From: Mycolicibacterium sp. GF69
Lineage (GTDB): Bacteria; Actinomycetota; Actinomycetes; Mycobacteriales; Mycobacteriaceae
NCBI RefSeq assembly: GCF_003284965.1
Contig: NZ_QMEW01000005.1
Location: 1 to 64,000 of the forward strand
Reading direction: 5' to 3'
DNA: 64,000 nt
This document shows, in pieces, positions 44,072-56,204 of the stretch (position 1 is the stretch's first letter; each line of letters opens with the position of its first letter). Below the pieces are notes generated by a model. That model did not search any database, was not told the origin of the DNA, and worked only from the letters and a program-made list of their open reading frames with translations. The position numbers and the translations under genes were made by a program.

Positions 44072-45138
44072 CCCCGGACACCTCCACCTCGAAGTCCTCG
44101 CTGTCCGTCGGCCGCGCGGTCGACTGGAAGTTCGCGGCCACCGTCGGGGAGAAACTGGTGCGCCCCGGGCCGCCATCGACCGACTACACGCGCCGGCAGG
44201 TGATCGAGCAGTTGACCGAGGCATCCCGCTCGGCCGAAGTGCCGGTGCGCGAAGTCACCGGGATGACCGAGGGCGGCGAGATTCCCGAGGCGAGAATCGT
44301 GGACCGGCCGCAGTGGATCCGGGCAGCCACCCAGTCGATGCGGGTGATGACGGGCGGATCCGAGAATCCGCGAGGCTTCATCAGCGGACGCATCACCGGC
44401 GCGCAGACCGGTGCGGTGCTCGCGTTCATCTCCTCGGGCATCCTCGGCCAGTACGACCCGTTCGGCCCCGGCGGCGGCGAATTGCTGCTGGTGTACCCCA
44501 ACGTGATCGCCGTCGAACGGCAACTGCGGGTGCAGCCCTACGACTTCCGGCTGTGGGTGTGTCTGCACGAGGTCACGCACCGGGTGCAGTTCCGGGCCAA
44601 CCCGTGGTTGGCCGATCACATGTCCGGGGCGCTCGCCGTGCTCACCGAGGAGAGCAGCGATGACGTCGCCGAGATGGTGTCGCGCCTCGCCGATTTCATC
44701 CGCAGCCGACGTGGCGACTGCAACGGCGCCGCGACGGACGCCAATTCGAACGGCATGATCGGGTTGTTGCGTGCGGTGCAGTCCGAACCGCAACGGGCGG
44801 CGCTCGACCAACTGCTGGTGCTGGGCACTCTGCTGGAAGGTCACGCCGACCACGTGATGGACGCCGTCGGTCCCGCGGTGGTGCCCTCGGTGGCCACCAT
44901 CCGCAAGCGGTTCGACGAGCGGCGCCAGCGCAAACAGTCGCCACTGCAGCGGGTCCTGCGCGCGCTGCTCGGAATCGACGCCAAGCTCAGCCAGTACACC
45001 CGCGGTAAGGCGTTCGTCGACCACGTGGTCTCGACCGTTGGAATGGACCGGTTCAACGCCGTGTGGTCAGGTCCCGAAACATTGCCGCTGCCAACCGAAA
45101 TCGACGAGCCGCAACGATGGATCGACAGGGTGCTGTAG
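44068..45138 (+). CDS. DUF2342 zinc-dependent metalloprotease-like protein (Rv3626c-type)
   Basis: 356 residues. HEVTH in VCLHEVTHRVQF is a zincin motif, and LLEGHADHVMDAVG about 100 residues later supplies the likely third ligand (Glu). The family is annotated as 'coenzyme F420 biosynthesis associated' from genome context in actinobacteria, with no experimental support known to me. ATG 44068 overlaps the dacB stop (ATGA). The stop lies 22 nt inside tilS. It is soluble with no signal peptide. The proteolytic substrate is unknown. Confidence 0.87.
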   Translation: MTPDTSTSKSSLSVGRAVDWKFAATVGEKLVRPGPPSTDYTRRQVIEQLTEASRSAEVPVREVTGMTEGGEIPEARIVDRPQWIRAATQSMRVMTGGSENPRGFISGRITGAQTGAVLAFISSGILGQYDPFGPGGGELLLVYPNVIAVERQLRVQPYDFRLWVCLHEVTHRVQFRANPWLADHMSGALAVLTEESSDDVAEMVSRLADFIRSRRGDCNGAATDANSNGMIGLLRAVQSEPQRAALDQLLVLGTLLEGHADHVMDAVGPAVVPSVATIRKRFDERRQRKQSPLQRVLRALLGIDAKLSQYTRGKAFVDHVVSTVGMDRFNAVWSGPETLPLPTEIDEPQRWIDRVL

Positions 45139-46106
45139 CCGCGCTGCGGGCGGCGGTCACGGCGTTCGACCGTGAATTGGGTGCCGTCGACGACCGTTGG
45201 TGCGTCGCACTCTCCGGAGGTGCGGACTCGCTCGCGTTGACCGCGGTCGCGGCGGACACCAAGCCCACTGTCGCGTTGATCGTCGATCATCAACTACAGG
45301 CGAACTCGGCGACCGTCGCCCGAACAGCACAGCAACAGGCGCTTTCGGTGGGATGCGTTACAGCGCAAGTGGTCCGCGCGGACGTCGGAACGGAGGGCGG
45401 CCCCGAGGCGGCGGCGCGTACCGCCCGTTACCGCGCGCTGGAGCTGGCGCGGAACGGACTGCCGGTGCTGCTCGGGCACACGCTCGACGATCAGGCCGAG
45501 ACCGTGCTCCTCGGGCTGGGCCGCGGCTCGGGTCCGCGGTCGATCGCCGGGATGCGGGTGTGCGACCCGCCGTGGTACCGCCCCCTGCTCGGTATGCGGC
45601 GGACGACGACGCGGGCCGCGTGCGCCGAACTCGGCCTGACGCCGTGGCAGGACCCGCACAACACCGACCGGCGGTTCACCCGGGTCCGACTGCGCCAAGA
45701 GGTGCTGCCCCTGCTCGAAGACGTCCTCGGCGGCGGGGTCGCCGAGGCGCTCGCACGCACCGCGGGCGCCCTGCGCGCCGACACCGACACCCTCGACGAA
45801 CTGGCCGAGCACGCCCTCGCGGGACTGTGCCGAGAGGACGGCCTCGACACTGCGGAGCTGGCCCTATTGCCGGAAGCGCTGCGACGCAGGGTGATTCGCC
45901 GCTGGCTACTCGACGGTGGCGCCAGCGGACTGACGGACAAGCAGATCCGCGGGGTGGACACGCTGATCACGGCGTGGCGAGGCCAGGGTGGTGTCGCGGT
46001 CGGGTCCCCCCTGCGCGGTCGGCGGTTGATCGCAGGCCGCCGTGGCGGCATGTTGACCCTGCACACGGAGGCGGTACGAAACATGAAAAACTGTGCCGGT
46101 GCCTGA
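45117..46106 (+). CDS. tilS: tRNA(Ile)-lysidine synthetase
   Basis: 329 residues. PP-loop ATP site [15 protein letters not shown] (about 30-44), the conserved [14 protein letters not shown], and RNFTR-like segment [10 protein letters not shown] are seen. The enzyme converts C34 of the minor tRNA-Ile to lysidine so that it reads AUA, and is essential in nearly all bacteria. ATG 45117 overlaps the upstream gene by 22 nt. The C terminus overlaps the start of hpt, giving a coupled dacB-DUF2342-tilS-hpt unit as in M. tuberculosis (Rv3627c-Rv3624c). Confidence 0.95.
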   Translation: MDRQGAVAALRAAVTAFDRELGAVDDRWCVALSGGADSLALTAVAADTKPTVALIVDHQLQANSATVARTAQQQALSVGCVTAQVVRADVGTEGGPEAAARTARYRALELARNGLPVLLGHTLDDQAETVLLGLGRGSGPRSIAGMRVCDPPWYRPLLGMRRTTTRAACAELGLTPWQDPHNTDRRFTRVRLRQEVLPLLEDVLGGGVAEALARTAGALRADTDTLDELAEHALAGLCREDGLDTAELALLPEALRRRVIRRWLLDGGASGLTDKQIRGVDTLITAWRGQGGVAVGSPLRGRRLIAGRRGGMLTLHTEAVRNMKNCAGA

Positions 46107-46680
46107 GCAACCCGTCGAGCTGTATTCCGGCGACATCAAGTCGGTACTGCTGTCGTCCGACGAGATCCAGGCCAAGATCGCCGAACTCGGCGCGCGTATC
46201 GGCGAGGAGTACCGCGAGGCCGTCGACGCAGGACAGGATCTGCTGCTGGTCACCGTGCTCAAGGGTGCGGTGTTCTTCGTCACCGACCTCGCGCGCGCGA
46301 TCCCGCTGCCCACGCAATTGGAGTTCATGGCGGTCAGCTCGTACGGTTCCTCGACGTCGTCGTCCGGCGTGGTCCGCATCCTCAAGGATCTCGACCGCGA
46401 CATCAACGGCCGGGACGTCCTGATCGTCGAGGACATCGTCGACTCCGGCCTCACCCTGTCGTGGTTGCTGCGCAACCTCGCGACCCGCCATCCCCGTTCG
46501 CTGCGGGTGTGCGCGCTGCTCCGCAAACCCGACGCGGTGCGCGCTGATGTCGACATCGCGCACGTCGGGTTCGACATCCCCAACGAGTTCGTCGTCGGCT
46601 ACGGCCTCGACTACGCCGAACGCTACCGGGACCTCAACTACATCGGCACGCTGGACCCCAAGGTGTACGAGCAGCACTGA
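46093..46680 (+). CDS. hpt: Hypoxanthine phosphoribosyltransferase
   Basis: 195 residues of a type I phosphoribosyltransferase. The PRPP loop is [15 protein letters not shown] (about 114-128), the flexible loop is [10 protein letters not shown] and the purine-binding end is [16 protein letters not shown]. It salvages hypoxanthine and guanine. GTG 46093 overlaps tilS by 14 nt; GTG 46099 is an alternative. It ends 15 nt before a large inverted repeat. Confidence 0.95.
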   Translation: MPVPEQPVELYSGDIKSVLLSSDEIQAKIAELGARIGEEYREAVDAGQDLLLVTVLKGAVFFVTDLARAIPLPTQLEFMAVSSYGSSTSSSGVVRILKDLDRDINGRDVLIVEDIVDSGLTLSWLLRNLATRHPRSLRVCALLRKPDAVRADVDIAHVGFDIPNEFVVGYGLDYAERYRDLNYIGTLDPKVYEQH

Positions 46681-46695
46681 GCCCATCCGCCGTTA

Positions 46696-46762
46696 GTCAC
46701 ACCGCGCAACGTTTTGCAGAGAACGTGCGAGGAGACGGCTGCAAAACGTTGATCGCTGTGAC
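46696..46762. repeat. Large interrupted inverted repeat downstream of hpt
   Basis: Arms of 24 nt: GTCACA-N5-CAACGTTTTGCAG (46696-46719) and CTGCAAAACGTTG-N5-TGTGAC (46739-46762). The inner 13 bp and outer 6 bp are perfect, with symmetrical 5-nt mismatched spacers and a 19-nt loop. There is no T tract. It could terminate hpt transcription, serve as an operator for the oxidoreductase gene, or be a small mobile palindromic element. Confidence 0.75.
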
Positions 46763-46825
46763 CGATGTTGCACCTATGCGGCGGGTAATGGCGCTCCGAG
46801 CAGATGTGGGCGCAGAATGCCGTGT

Positions 46826-49045
46826 ATGACCCGGACAGCCCTTCGCATCTGCCCGTTGTGTGAAGCCACCTGCGGCCTGGTCCTGACCATCGACGACGGT
46901 CGGGTCATCGGCGCCCGCGGCGACCGGGACGACGTGTTCAGCCGCGGCTTCATCTGCCCGAAAGGCGCCAGCTTCGCCGAACTCGACAACGACCCCGATC
47001 GGCTGACCAAGCCGCTGGTCCGGCGGGACGGTGTCTTGAGCGAGGCGACGTGGGAGGAAGCGTTCGAAGCGGTCGCGAAGGGCCTCGGCGGCGTCATCGC
47101 GGAGCACGGCGGGACGGCGGTCGGCGTGTACCTCGGTAACCCGAACGCCCACACGATCGCCGGCGGGCTGTACACCCCGGTGGTCGTGAAGGCGTTGGGC
47201 ACCCGCCAGGTGTACTCGGCCAGCACGCTCGACCAGATGCCCAAGCACGTCGCGCTGGGCTTGATGTTCGGCAGCCCGGTCGCGTTCACCGTGCCCGACC
47301 TCGACCGCACCGATCATCTCGTCGTCATCGGCGCGAATCCCCTTGTGTCCAACGGCAGCCTGGCGACCGCCGCGGATTTTCCGGGCAAACTGCGCGCGCT
47401 ACGCAAGCGCTGCGGCCGCCTCGTCGTCATCGACCCCGCCCGGACCCGCACCGCCGAACTCGCCGACCGCCATCTCGCCCCTCGACCGGGCACCGACGCG
47501 GCGCTGCTGATGGCCGTCGTGCATGTGCTGTTCGACGAAGATCTCGTCGACCTCAAGGATCTGGCCGGACACGTCAACGGCGTCGACGAGGTACGCGCGC
47601 TCGCCGCCGATTTCGCGCCGGAGACGGTCGCGGCCTTTTGCGACGTGCCGGCCGACGACATCCGTATGCTCACCCGTGAACTCGCGGCCGCGCCGTCGGC
47701 CGCCGTCTACGGCCGGATCGGCACGTCCACAGTGGAATTCGGCACATTGGGCAGTTGGCTCGTCGATGTGGTCAACATCCTGACCGGCAACCTGGACCGG
47801 CCGGGTGGGGCGATGTTCCCGCTCTCGCCGATTGCACCCGCGGCGCGTCCGCCCAAGCCCGGCCGCGGCTTCCGCACGGGTCGCTGGCACAGCCGTGTGT
47901 CCGGTTATCCCGAAGCGCTCTCGGAGTTTCCGGCCGCGGCGTTCGCCGAGGAGATCGACACCCCCGGCGACGGGCAGATCAAGGCCGTGGTGACGATCGC
48001 GGGCAATCCGGTGCTGTCCGCGCCCGACGGCGACCGCCTCGACAAGGCGCTCGGCGGCGTCGAGTTCATGGTCAGCGTCGACCCCTATCTCAACGAGACC
48101 ACCCGGCACGCCGACGTCATCCTGCCGCCGCCCCCGCCGTCGCGCAGCGCACACTTCGACCTTGCGCTCAACGCCCTGGCCCTGCGGAACAACGCACGCT
48201 ATTCGCCGCCCGCGCTGCCGCTGGCCGACCGACCCGACGAAGCCGAGTTGTTGTCGCGCATCGCGCTGATCCTGTACGGCCTCGGGACCGACGGCGATCC
48301 GAACCTGGTGGACGACCAGGTGATCGCCACGACGCTGGCCAAGGAGACCGCCGACCCCGATTCGCCGGTCGTCGGGCGCTCCGTCGAGGAACTGACCGCG
48401 ATGCTGCCGCCGGGGCCGGGTTACGAACGCCGGCTGGACATGATGCTGCGTCTGGGCGCATACGGGGATGCTTTCGGCGCCGACCCCGACGGACTCACGC
48501 TGGCCAAGCTCAAAACGGCACCGCACGGCATCGACCTGGGTCCGCTGCGCCCGCGTCTGGCAGAAGTGCTCCGGACGCCAACGGGCCGAATCGAATTGGC
48601 GCCCGATCAGCTCACCGGCGACGTCTCCCGGTTGCGCGATGCGCTGCGGGTGCGTCCCCACGGGTTCGTGCTCATCGGGCGACGACACCTGCGATCCAAC
48701 AACAGCTGGATGCACAACCTGCCCGCGTTGTCGGGCGGGTCCAACCGGTGCACGCTGCGGATCCATCCCGACGACGCGGCGGACCTGGGGTTGACCGACA
48801 CCGCGGTCGTCAAGGGGCCGGGCGGCGAGCTACTGGCCCCGATCGAGGTGACACCGGAGATGCGCCGCGGTGTGGTGTCGCTGCCGCACGGGTGGGGTCA
48901 TGACCGGGGCGGCACCGGACAGCGGGTGGCGGCCGGCGCGCCGGGTGTGAACGTCAACCAGCTCAACGCCGGTAACAACCTCGACCCGCTGTCGGGCACC
49001 GCGGTGCTCAACGGCATACCTGTCGACATCGCGCCCGCCGGATGA
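46826..49045 (+). CDS. Molybdopterin-dependent oxidoreductase (DMSO reductase family)
   Basis: 739 residues. The N-terminal C-x2-C-x3-C (CPLCEATC) plus CPKG form a [4Fe-4S] site as in formate dehydrogenase-like members. Molybdopterin-binding regions follow, and the C-terminal dinucleotide domain has ELLAPIEVTPEM and GVNVNQLNAGNNLDPLSG. There is no Tat signal, so it acts in the cytoplasm. ATG 46826 is chosen; ATG 46817 is also in frame. Similar single-subunit proteins in mycobacteria include Rv0197. The electron donor and substrate are unknown. It stands alone after the inverted repeat. Confidence 0.87.
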   Translation: MTRTALRICPLCEATCGLVLTIDDGRVIGARGDRDDVFSRGFICPKGASFAELDNDPDRLTKPLVRRDGVLSEATWEEAFEAVAKGLGGVIAEHGGTAVGVYLGNPNAHTIAGGLYTPVVVKALGTRQVYSASTLDQMPKHVALGLMFGSPVAFTVPDLDRTDHLVVIGANPLVSNGSLATAADFPGKLRALRKRCGRLVVIDPARTRTAELADRHLAPRPGTDAALLMAVVHVLFDEDLVDLKDLAGHVNGVDEVRALAADFAPETVAAFCDVPADDIRMLTRELAAAPSAAVYGRIGTSTVEFGTLGSWLVDVVNILTGNLDRPGGAMFPLSPIAPAARPPKPGRGFRTGRWHSRVSGYPEALSEFPAAAFAEEIDTPGDGQIKAVVTIAGNPVLSAPDGDRLDKALGGVEFMVSVDPYLNETTRHADVILPPPPPSRSAHFDLALNALALRNNARYSPPALPLADRPDEAELLSRIALILYGLGTDGDPNLVDDQVIATTLAKETADPDSPVVGRSVEELTAMLPPGPGYERRLDMMLRLGAYGDAFGADPDGLTLAKLKTAPHGIDLGPLRPRLAEVLRTPTGRIELAPDQLTGDVSRLRDALRVRPHGFVLIGRRHLRSNNSWMHNLPALSGGSNRCTLRIHPDDAADLGLTDTAVVKGPGGELLAPIEVTPEMRRGVVSLPHGWGHDRGGTGQRVAAGAPGVNVNQLNAGNNLDPLSGTAVLNGIPVDIAPAG

Positions 49046-49048
49046 CAA

Positions 49049-49795
49049 CTACGTCAGTTCGTAGACCACCGTCACGGTGAAGCCGACGGCCTGTTGGCCC
49101 GGTTCGATCGGCACCGCCGCCATCTCCGCGGCCGGACCGCGCGGGCTCTGGTACGGCGTCGGCGGCGTCGAGGTCGGCACCTCCGATATCGAGAGCACCT
49201 TGCCGAGATCCAGCTCGGCCAGCAGCGCGTACTGTTCGGCCCGCATCTTGGCGTCGTTGAACGCCCGTGCGCGGGCCTCTCGCACCAGCTGCGAATCGTC
49301 CTCGATGCCGAGGGTGACGTTGTTGATCCTCGTCGCGTTGCCGCCGCGGCCGGCGATGATCCCGAACACCTGTGGGGCCGTGTTCAACTGACGCACCTTG
49401 ATGTCGATCGTGTTGGTGGCCCGGTACCCGTTGATGGTCGAGCTGTCGCCGCCCGCATACTGCGGCTGCACACTCACCTGAGAGGTGTTGATGTCCTTGC
49501 GGTCGATGCCGGAGTCGGCCAGGGCGTCGATGACGGCGCGCTGCAGCTGGCTGCTCTGGTTCAAGGCGCCGGCGGCGTCGGGGGCGACGACCTCCACACC
49601 CGCGTCGATCGTCAGCGTGTCCGGTGTGCCGAGCACCTCGCCGGTGCCGGCCACCGTCACCTGACGCGGTGTGCTGTCGTCGTTGGTGAACGCGGGGGCG
49701 GCCTTCGCGTCACAGCCCGAGAGGACGGCGATCAATCCCACCGCCGCCGCGGCGAGGACTCGGATGGGCGTCTTCGCCCGCGCAGCGCTTCGCAT
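49049..49795 (-). CDS. lpqG: SIMPL-domain lipoprotein (LpqG-like)
   Basis: 248 residues. A signal peptide ends in the lipobox VLSGC (Cys about 28), then a SIMPL/DUF541 domain beginning RQVTVAGTGEVLGTPDTLTI and including INGYRATNTIDIKV. It is anchored on the outer face of the cell membrane. ATG 49795 has TAGGGT 7 nt upstream (49808-49803), a leaderless pattern; GTG 49804 is also open. LpqG (Rv3623) follows hpt in M. tuberculosis. The oxidoreductase gene ends 3 nt before its stop, convergent. The biological role of SIMPL proteins remains unclear. Confidence 0.87.
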   Translation of the reverse strand: MRSAARAKTPIRVLAAAAVGLIAVLSGCDAKAAPAFTNDDSTPRQVTVAGTGEVLGTPDTLTIDAGVEVVAPDAAGALNQSSQLQRAVIDALADSGIDRKDINTSQVSVQPQYAGGDSSTINGYRATNTIDIKVRQLNTAPQVFGIIAGRGGNATRINNVTLGIEDDSQLVREARARAFNDAKMRAEQYALLAELDLGKVLSISEVPTSTPPTPYQSPRGPAAEMAAVPIEPGQQAVGFTVTVVYELT

Positions 49796-49811
49796 GGCTG
49801 GCACCCTACCG

Positions 49812-50831
49812 TCAGGGCGTCACCATGATCTTGCAGTGCGTGTCGGGGTCGGCGAGATCATCGAACGCGGCGGCGACTCCGTCGAGGCCGACCTCCCCGG
49901 TGATCAGCGGCGAGACGTCGATCAAGCCGTCGGCGATGGCGCGCAACGATTCCGCGAACTCGTTGTGGTCATAGGAGTTGACGAACTGCACGTTGATCTC
50001 CTTGGCGATACCGAACAGCGGTATCACGGTGTCGGACTGCATGCACACCCCCGCCACCACCAGGCGGCTGCCCAGCGGTGCGCGTCGCATCACGTCGTTG
50101 ATGATGCCGGGCACGCCGACGGCCTCGAAGATCACCGCCGGTTTCACGGTGTCGAAGGGCGAACCCTGCGCCGGGTCCAGCGTCATGTCGGCGCCCATCG
50201 TCGTGGCGAGGCCGCGGCGGGTGGCTGAAAAGTCAGCCGCGGCAATGCTTTCGACGCCTTTGGAGCGCAGTGCGGCGATGATCGCGATGCCGATGGGGCC
50301 GCATCCGATCACCAGGGCTGCCTCGTCGGGCGCGATGGCGGACTTGTTGACGGCGTGCAGGCCGACCGCCATCGGCTCGGTGAGCGCGGCGTGCCGGGGG
50401 TCGAGACCATTCGGCACTCGCAGCAGCAACGGGGCCGACAACAGCATCCGTTCGGCGTACCCGCCGAGCACCGTGTTGCTGGACAGGATCGGCTCGAAAC
50501 CCTTCGGCGACAGCAACACCGGCAACGACGTGACGATCGTGCCCGCCGGTGGCGCGTCGGTGTCCGGCCCGGCCTCGAGAACCTCGGCGCTGAACTCGTG
50601 GCCCATGTACACGTCGTCAGCCAGGTCGACGGGCAGGCCGCCTTCGACCGGCAAGCCGGTGACCTCGCGGGTGAGCCGGACCATCTCAGCGCCGTGTTTG
50701 GCGAAATGCAGGTCCGAGCCGCAGATCCCACAGGCGTTGACCGCGACCAGCACCTGCCCTTGGAGCGGCACCGGTTCTACGACGTCGTCGGGGACCACCA
50801 TCCGGCCGTCCCGCAGTACGGCAGCGCGCAT
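49812..50831 (-). CDS. Zinc-type alcohol dehydrogenase (MDR family)
   Basis: 339 residues. The catalytic zinc site is suggested by GICGSDLHFAKHG and GHEFSAEVLEAG. The four-Cys structural zinc lobe of classical ADHs is missing, replaced by PVLLSPKGFEP. The NAD(P)-binding motif is IGCGPIGIAIIAAL. An oxidation of alcohols or reduction of aldehydes is expected; substrate is unknown. Its ATG directly abuts the ephA stop codon, so the two are probably co-transcribed, and an epoxide-diol-oxidation route is an attractive but unproven link. Confidence 0.88.
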   Translation of the reverse strand: MRAAVLRDGRMVVPDDVVEPVPLQGQVLVAVNACGICGSDLHFAKHGAEMVRLTREVTGLPVEGGLPVDLADDVYMGHEFSAEVLEAGPDTDAPPAGTIVTSLPVLLSPKGFEPILSSNTVLGGYAERMLLSAPLLLRVPNGLDPRHAALTEPMAVGLHAVNKSAIAPDEAALVIGCGPIGIAIIAALRSKGVESIAAADFSATRRGLATTMGADMTLDPAQGSPFDTVKPAVIFEAVGVPGIINDVMRRAPLGSRLVVAGVCMQSDTVIPLFGIAKEINVQFVNSYDHNEFAESLRAIADGLIDVSPLITGEVGLDGVAAAFDDLADPDTHCKIMVTP

Positions 50832-51797
50832 TCACCACTCCAGTCGGTTCAAGAATTCGAGCAGCGCCGCGTTGACCGCGGCGGGGCGCTCCTGTGGCAG
50901 CCAGTGTCCGGCGCCTTCGACCATCACCTCGCGGTAGTCGCCGGACACCACTTCGTGCGCTCGGTGCCGCGGCGTGTAGGCCATGGTCGGGTCCTCGGTG
51001 CCGCCGATGAACAGGGCCGGGACCGCGATCGTCGCGGCCGGTGTGCTCTCGGTCAGTTCCCAGTTGCGGTCGAAGCAGCGATACCAGTTCAACGGTGCGC
51101 TGAACCCGGTGCGGGTGAACTCGTCGACGTAATGGTCGAATTCGTCCTGGCTGATCCAGTCGGGTAGATCGCCGGGTTCCGGTATGCGCGCCAGAAGCCC
51201 CCGCGGGCCGGGTTCGGTCATCCGCTCGTCGACCAGTCCGCCGCTGGACGAGGCGGTCGAGGCGAACAGCTTGCGCATGGTGGTGGCGGGGTCGCGATTC
51301 AACTCCGCATCGGCAGGGCCGGGTTCCTGGTAGTAGAGGATGTAGAAGAACTTGTCGCCGAAGATGCGGCGAAACGCCTGCGTGGTGGGCACCCGGGAAC
51401 GCGGGACCGGCGGCGCGCAAATCCCGACCACCCCGGCGAACCGGTCCGGATGCAGCAACGGGGCGGCCCACGCCACCACGCCGCCGAAGTCGTGCCCGAC
51501 GATGACCGCCCGTTCAGCTGCGGCGTCGTCGAGCAGGCCGACGACGTCTGCGCTCAACTCGACGACGTTGTAGGCGTCGACCGCGTCTGGCTTGGACGAC
51601 CCGCCGTAACCGCGCTGGTCCGGTGCCAGCACATGGAAGCCGGCGGCCGCGAGCGCGGGGATCTGATGCCGCCAGGAGAACGCCAGTTCGGGAAAGCCGT
51701 GCGCCAGCACCACCAGCGGCGCGCCCCGTTCGCCGGCTTCCAAAACCCGCAGCCGCACGCCGTTGGTGTCGATGAACCGTTCAGCGGGGGTGGACAC
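50832..51797 (-). CDS. ephA: Epoxide hydrolase EphA
   Basis: 321 residues, alpha/beta-hydrolase with an epoxide hydrolase signature: HGFPE oxyanion segment, nucleophile Asp in VGHDFGGVVAW, acid in IGGTEDPTMAY and His in GAGHWLPQERP. GTG 51797 gives VSTPAERFIDTNGVRL, one residue shorter than Rv3617. In M. tuberculosis the espACD operon and other genes lie between ephA and ftsH; here only 215 nt separate them. It hydrolyses epoxides, possibly of lipids. Confidence 0.94.
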   Translation of the reverse strand: MSTPAERFIDTNGVRLRVLEAGERGAPLVVLAHGFPELAFSWRHQIPALAAAGFHVLAPDQRGYGGSSKPDAVDAYNVVELSADVVGLLDDAAAERAVIVGHDFGGVVAWAAPLLHPDRFAGVVGICAPPVPRSRVPTTQAFRRIFGDKFFYILYYQEPGPADAELNRDPATTMRKLFASTASSSGGLVDERMTEPGPRGLLARIPEPGDLPDWISQDEFDHYVDEFTRTGFSAPLNWYRCFDRNWELTESTPAATIAVPALFIGGTEDPTMAYTPRHRAHEVVSGDYREVMVEGAGHWLPQERPAAVNAALLEFLNRLEW

Positions 51798-52012
51798 GCC
51801 CTCATCTTCGCCGCCGAAAGTACGGTTGTGAACACAAAACGCTTGAACTCGCGAACAAGTGTGCGCTCGGGCGGAGAACCGTCGGGAACCTCGGTTCGTT
51901 GGTCTAGCGGTAGCCTGAACTATTCGAGCTGCGCACTTTTGACCCGGATAGGCCCGAGAAGGCTTTGACACAACAAGGGCCCGCCACGCGGGCGAACGAC
52001 GACGGATAGTTG

Positions 52013-54346
<2,334 letters not shown>

Positions 54347-54374
54347 GCGGTCGGCAGGTTCACAGGAGGCTCCA

Positions 54375-54983
54375 TTGGCGCAGTCGCAGCACAACTCTGT
54401 CACCTTCAGCCCCGCGAAGTTCGACCAGCCGCGCGCGGAGGCCGCGGTCCGCGAACTTCTGCTCGCGGTCGGCGAGGACCCCGACCGGCATGGGCTGGAG
54501 TCGACCCCTGCTCGGGTGGCCCGCGCATACAAGGAACTGTTCGCGGGCCTCTACATCGACCCGGATTCGGTGCTGGACACCACATTTGACGAGCAGCACG
54601 ACGAGTTGGTGCTCGTCAAGCAGATCCCGATGTACTCGACCTGTGAGCATCACCTGGTGTCGTTCCACGGCGTCGCGCACGTGGGCTACATCCCCGGTCA
54701 GGACGGCCGCGTCACCGGACTGTCCAAGATCGCCCGGCTGGTCGACCTCTACGCCAAACGTCCGCAGGTGCAGGAACGACTCACCGGGCAGATCGCGGAC
54801 GCCATGATGCGCAAACTCGATCCGCGGGGGGTGATCGTCGTGGTCGAAGCCGAGCATCTGTGTATGGCGATGCGTGGCGTGCGAAAGCCGGGCGCGGTGA
54901 CGACCACATCGGCGGTGCGTGGGCAGTTCAAAGTCGACGCGGCATCGAGGGCCGAGGCGCTGGACCTGATCCTGCGCAAGTGA
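54375..54983 (+). CDS. folE: GTP cyclohydrolase I
   Basis: 202 residues, the length of Rv3609c. TTG 54375 is the start, with AGGAGG at 54364-54369. Zinc ligands are in [10 protein letters not shown] and the downstream Cys of [11 protein letters not shown]. It makes 7,8-dihydroneopterin triphosphate from GTP, the first folate step. The GTG of folP overlaps its stop. Longer open frame upstream lies within ftsH and is rejected. Confidence 0.96.
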   Translation: MAQSQHNSVTFSPAKFDQPRAEAAVRELLLAVGEDPDRHGLESTPARVARAYKELFAGLYIDPDSVLDTTFDEQHDELVLVKQIPMYSTCEHHLVSFHGVAHVGYIPGQDGRVTGLSKIARLVDLYAKRPQVQERLTGQIADAMMRKLDPRGVIVVVEAEHLCMAMRGVRKPGAVTTTSAVRGQFKVDAASRAEALDLILRK

Positions 54984-55831
54984 GTCCACGCAGCCCAATG
55001 GTCCCGTCGGGAACGCAGATGCGAGTCATGGGCGTCGTGAACGTCACCGACGACTCCTTCTCCGACGGAGGGTTGTTCCTTGACCGCGACCGCGCCGTCG
55101 AGCATGGGCTGCAACTGGTCGCCCAGGGGGCGGCGATCGTCGACGTGGGCGGCGAGTCCACCCGCCCCGGCGCCACCCGCATCGACCCGGAGGTCGAGAA
55201 GGCGCGGGTGACCCCGGTCATCAGCGAACTCGTCGCGGAGGGCGTCACCGTCAGCATCGACACGATGCACGCCGAAGTCGCGCGCGCGGCGCTGGAGAAC
55301 GGCGCCCGGATCGTGAACGACGTCTCCGGCGGGCGCGCCGACCCCGGAATGGCTCCGTTGCTCGCCGACGCGAAAGTGCCGTGGGTGCTGATGCACTGGC
55401 GGTCCGTCGGTGCGGACCGACCACACGCGGTGCCCGCCTACCGGAACGTCGTCGACGAGGTACGCACCGAACTGCTCACCGGCGTGGACGCCGCGGTGGC
55501 CGCCGGTGTCGATGCGGCCAACCTCGTCATCGACCCGGGGCTCGGCTTCGCCAAGACCGGCGAGCACAACTGGACGCTGCTGCGGGCGCTGCCCGAGTTC
55601 GTCGCCACCGGCATCCCGGTGCTGGTCGGCGCATCCCGAAAACGCTTCCTGGGCACCTTGCTGGCCGACGCCGAGGGGCAACCGCGACCGCCGGACGGAC
55701 GGGAGACAGCGACGGCGGTGATCTCGGCACTGGCCGGTCTGCACGGGGCGTGGGGCGTACGGGTGCATGACGTGCGCGCATCGGTCGACGCGATCAAGGT
55801 GCTGGAGGCCTGGGCAGGTTCCGATGGCTGA
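54980..55831 (+). CDS. folP: Dihydropteroate synthase
   Basis: 283 residues of a TIM-barrel enzyme that joins dihydropterin pyrophosphate to p-aminobenzoate; the sulfonamide target. Signatures: [36 protein letters not shown] and [13 protein letters not shown] 54980 overlaps the folE stop (GTGA); ATG 54998 is a possible alternative. It overlaps folB by 8 nt. Confidence 0.96.
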   Translation: MSPRSPMVPSGTQMRVMGVVNVTDDSFSDGGLFLDRDRAVEHGLQLVAQGAAIVDVGGESTRPGATRIDPEVEKARVTPVISELVAEGVTVSIDTMHAEVARAALENGARIVNDVSGGRADPGMAPLLADAKVPWVLMHWRSVGADRPHAVPAYRNVVDEVRTELLTGVDAAVAAGVDAANLVIDPGLGFAKTGEHNWTLLRALPEFVATGIPVLVGASRKRFLGTLLADAEGQPRPPDGRETATAVISALAGLHGAWGVRVHDVRASVDAIKVLEAWAGSDG

Positions 55832-56204
55832 TCGAATCGAGTTGCGCGGGTTGCAGGTTCGCGGCCACCACGGCGTCTTCGAGCATGAGCGTCGGGACGG
55901 TCAGGATTTTCTCGTCGACATCACGGTGTGGATCGACCTGGCGGCCGCGGCGGCGAGCGACGACCTTGCCGACACCTTGGACTACGGCGCGTTGGCGCAA
56001 CGGGCAGCCGACATCGTGGCGGGCCCGCCGCGGGACCTCATCGAGACAGTGGCAGGCGAGATCGCCGACGGCGTCATGACCGACGAGCGCGTACACGCCG
56101 TCGAGGTCGTCGTGCACAAACCGGCGGCGCCGATCCCGCTGACATTCGCCGATGTCGCGGTGGTGGCCCGGCGCTCGCGTCGCGGCCGGGGCGCTGAGCG
56201 TTGA
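55824..56204 (+). CDS. folB: Dihydroneopterin aldolase
   Basis: 126 residues. [21 protein letters not shown] contains the family pattern with the active-site Glu and Tyr/His context, and ETVAGEIAD followed by HKPAAPIPL matches the end of the fold, with the catalytic Lys in VHKP. It converts dihydroneopterin to hydroxymethyl-dihydropterin. ATG 55824 lies inside the folP end; the stop overlaps folK's TTG. Confidence 0.94.
   Translation: MADRIELRGLQVRGHHGVFEHERRDGQDFLVDITVWIDLAAAAASDDLADTLDYGALAQRAADIVAGPPRDLIETVAGEIADGVMTDERVHAVEVVVHKPAAPIPLTFADVAVVARRSRRGRGAER

Noticed and set aside
51798..52012. ClgR site before ftsH
   Set aside because: Only a half-site-like CTCGCGAAC is present, without a matching second arm.
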